A stretch of 25,379 bases of DNA from JAAYJT01 sp037446395 (GTDB lineage: Bacteria; Bacteroidota; Bacteroidia; Bacteroidales; JAAYJT01), in NCBI GenBank assembly GCA_037446395.1, contig JBBIIP010000031.1:1-25379 (forward strand), written 5' to 3'. Both the position numbers and the translations under genes were made by a program. Within the stretch, counting starts at the first letter, position 1, and every line of letters starts with the position of its first letter. The notes beneath the pieces were generated by a model that saw only the letters and a list, made by a program, of their open reading frames with translations, was not told where the DNA came from and searched no databases. Below are positions 23,767 through 25,379 of this stretch, piece by piece.

Positions 23767-24792
23767 TTATTGAGGCTGGGCAGCAACTGTGATATTTACC
23801 TGCAGCCTGGCCTGCGGATCTATCCCGAGGGCGATGTTTTTACTGACAATGCGCGGGATCATAGGCACCGACCCATCTTTGAACGGATGTAGCCCCCCAT
23901 AGATGCCAACCTGGGTTCCATCGGTTCCCGGAAAATTGGCAGGAGCCTGCAGACGGTAATTATTATTATAGTCAAAAGTGGTGCCCGACTGGTTTACATA
24001 AAATGTTGCAGCGCCTACATTGAGGTAATTGTTTACAACGGTTATTGCACCGCCGTAGGATGGGCTGGATACACCTAAGAAAACATTATTGTAATACGAA
24101 TTATTGCTCCCACCGTTGCCTGGCCATGAGGATCTTGTCACACAATTCCGAACCTGCGAATTAGTGCCTGAATTAAGAATATGCGTAGAACCATGGAGGA
24201 AAATACAATTTGCTACGATCCCATAGTTCATGTTAGTTAATGTATAGGAATTTGAAATGCAATTGGTGATGGTTATGTTCCGGCCATTGGTGAAATATTG
24301 TTCGCCGGTGAATACCAATACACATTCAGTAAAGAGCGTGTTTTCGCTGGGTGTGTTGTAGGGAGAAGTTCCAACATAATAAATTTGGCCAGAAATTCGG
24401 CACCGCCTGAAGACCACATTGTTGACAGCCTGGTTGTTTAAAAATGTTACGGCATTTGCAAAATGCACCCCCTCGAACCGGGAATTGCCGGCTCCGGCGA
24501 AGAGCTTCAGCTCGCCCGTAAGGATGGTTTCGCCTGTGGTGGCTGTAAAAGCCGGATAATGGCCTGCACCAAAAACATGAACGGTTTTGCGGATGGTATC
24601 GGGCAGGACAAATGTGCCGCCGGGCAAATAGATAGTATCGCCTGAAGCTGCAGCATTGTATGCCAGGCGGAAGGCAGTGGTTCCGCTAAAGTGCTGCACT
24701 CCTGTGGCCTTATGGAGCGCAACAATGGATTGAGCCAGCACCGAAACACCGGATAGTGCCAGCAAGCAAATGAGGTAGGTTTTCTTTTTCAT
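23767..24792 (-). CDS. Secreted right-handed beta-helix (pectate-lyase-like fold) protein
   Basis: The 341-residue protein has a signal peptide (MKKKTYLICLLALSGVSVLAQ). The body is typical of parallel beta-helices: an opening AAASGDTIYLPGGTF segment, as in polysaccharide-lyase-like folds, then short repeating coils rich in N, I and C (VFRRCRIS, ITITNCIS, GIVANCIFLHG, VRNCVTRS, YNNVFLG). No lyase catalytic residues can be assigned. I see no type IX sorting domain; the protein ends QVNITVAAQPQ, so it may stay periplasmic or be exported otherwise. It is the first gene of the operon with the repeat-rich surface protein. Confidence 0.83.
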   Translation of the reverse strand: MKKKTYLICLLALSGVSVLAQSIVALHKATGVQHFSGTTAFRLAYNAAASGDTIYLPGGTFVLPDTIRKTVHVFGAGHYPAFTATTGETILTGELKLFAGAGNSRFEGVHFANAVTFLNNQAVNNVVFRRCRISGQIYYVGTSPYNTPSENTLFTECVLVFTGEQYFTNGRNITITNCISNSYTLTNMNYGIVANCIFLHGSTHILNSGTNSQVRNCVTRSSWPGNGGSNNSYYNNVFLGVSSPSYGGAITVVNNYLNVGAATFYVNQSGTTFDYNNNYRLQAPANFPGTDGTQVGIYGGLHPFKDGSVPMIPRIVSKNIALGIDPQARLQVNITVAAQPQ

Positions 24793-24909
24793 AAGTTTGG
24801 ATCTTTGGTTATTAGAATGGTACCCATCAGTGGGTGCAATTTTTTGTTTCAGAGGACTTAGTTAATCAGCAAAGCAATTTTCGTAGGGTTATAAAGGTCA
24901 TAACAGATA

Positions 24910-24917
24910 CAAAGTTA
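24910..24917 (-). promoter_or_regulatory. Predicted -7 element of the surface-protein operon
   Basis: The minus strand reads TAACTTTG, fitting TAnnTTTG, 118 bases upstream of the beta-helix start. The nearest upstream TTG is 24 bases away across a 12-T run, slightly too far. An imperfect inverted repeat, TTGTTCC (24956-24962) with GGAACAA (24978-24984), lies just upstream. Confidence 0.45.
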
Positions 24918-24984
24918 ATGCAAAACGATAAAAAAAAAAAACAATATCGAAATATTTGTTCCAAAAATATTTTTTGGGGAACAA

Positions 24985-25379
24985 TAGAAAAGCAAGGAAT
25001 CAATTGGCACGGCTGGAGTCTATTCTTGTTTCCCCTTTTTAAAAAGCCTGCCTGCCAGTCGAGCTTCCCAGAGCAACTGGGAGGTGTGTGGGATTTGTCT
25101 GATAACCGACGTACATTTCAATTCTCATCCGGCATTAGATCCTTCTTCCGACTTCGCCAAAAATGAGGGGTAGAGAGCGGCTACGACAGAGCGAAAGGAT
25201 GCACGAGGTATTTTTGCCATAGAGTTAGATTTTACGATATACCCCACTGATGGCATAGACGGAGCCGAGCCAACGCATTCGGGTGCATACGTTAGTAACT
25301 TTTTAGCTTAAGAATAATTCAGGATATAATATCAAAAAACCTCAATTTCGATTGTCAGGTTCTTAGCTTTGAACGCTTA
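24985..25379. other. Window-end interval without a recognised gene
   Basis: No open frame of convincing composition is present; the longest plus-strand frame (24834-25166) crosses the promoter region and has no domain. A hairpin with arms TCCCAG (25066-25071) and CTGGGA (25077-25082) is present without a U-run. The part 25140-25290 looks less AT-rich than its surroundings and may be a fragment of RNA gene, a decayed gene or a mobile remnant, but nothing is recognised. Confidence 0.4.

Noticed and set aside
1..25379. CRISPR array, prophage, insertion sequence, tRNA or rRNA genes
   Set aside because: No regularly spaced direct repeats, transposase, integrase or recognisable stable-RNA sequences were seen on reading through.

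Overview
The window is a stretch of a Bacteroidota chromosome, probably a Bacteroidales or Marinilabiliales-type facultative or strict anaerobe from an assembled draft or metagenomic genome (there is a 100-N scaffold gap at 22227-22326). The phylum is suggested by two proteins with C-terminal type IX secretion sorting domains, by repeated Bacteroidota-style -7 promoter elements (TAnnTTTG) in front of genes, by weak Shine-Dalgarno sequences, and by the pairing of a BtuB-type receptor with a BtuG-like surface lipoprotein. Almost everything is chromosomal housekeeping or physiology. I saw no insertion sequence, phage gene, CRISPR array, tRNA or rRNA.

Layout. 95-874: a SAM methyltransferase. 875-1370: no convincing gene. 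1371-5451 (minus): a probable operon trkH/ktrB - trkA/ktrA - secreted Asp-box (sialidase-like fold) protein. 5591-6007 (plus): a small lipoprotein. 6176-8279 (minus): nrfH-nrfA, the menaquinol-linked nitrite-ammonifying cytochrome c complex. 8456-10459 (minus): arcC and a catabolic-type ornithine carbamoyltransferase, with a strong terminator behind and a structured leader in front. 10760-14107 (plus): promoter, cobalamin riboswitch, BtuB-like TonB-dependent receptor, BtuG-like beta-propeller lipoprotein. About 14145-14545 (minus): a gene-free but well-delimited transcription unit that looks like an unrecognised ~400-nt RNA. 14626-17361 (minus): a RelA-type alarmone synthetase and a small conserved-looking protein. 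17470-20075 (minus): clpS, an M48 lipoprotein metalloprotease, nfeD and floA, closed by a textbook terminator. 20332-20967 (plus): a Nudix CoA pyrophosphatase. 21033-24792 (minus): two secreted surface proteins, the second interrupted by the scaffold gap. 24793-25379: no gene recognised beyond a promoter.

How the genes fit together. Nitrite ammonification and arginine/citrulline fermentation via carbamoyl phosphate point to anaerobic energy metabolism. Vitamin B12 is captured from outside under riboswitch control. Stress physiology is represented by the synthetase-only RSH protein and by a membrane quality-control cluster of N-degron adaptor, metalloprotease and flotillin/NfeD. The most interesting item is the putative RNA at 14145-14545: it has the best promoter match in the window (TTG-N20-TACCTTTG), a 13-bp terminator hairpin, apparently raised GC for an intergenic region, and no believable protein. 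All family names come from reading motifs by eye; no database search was possible.
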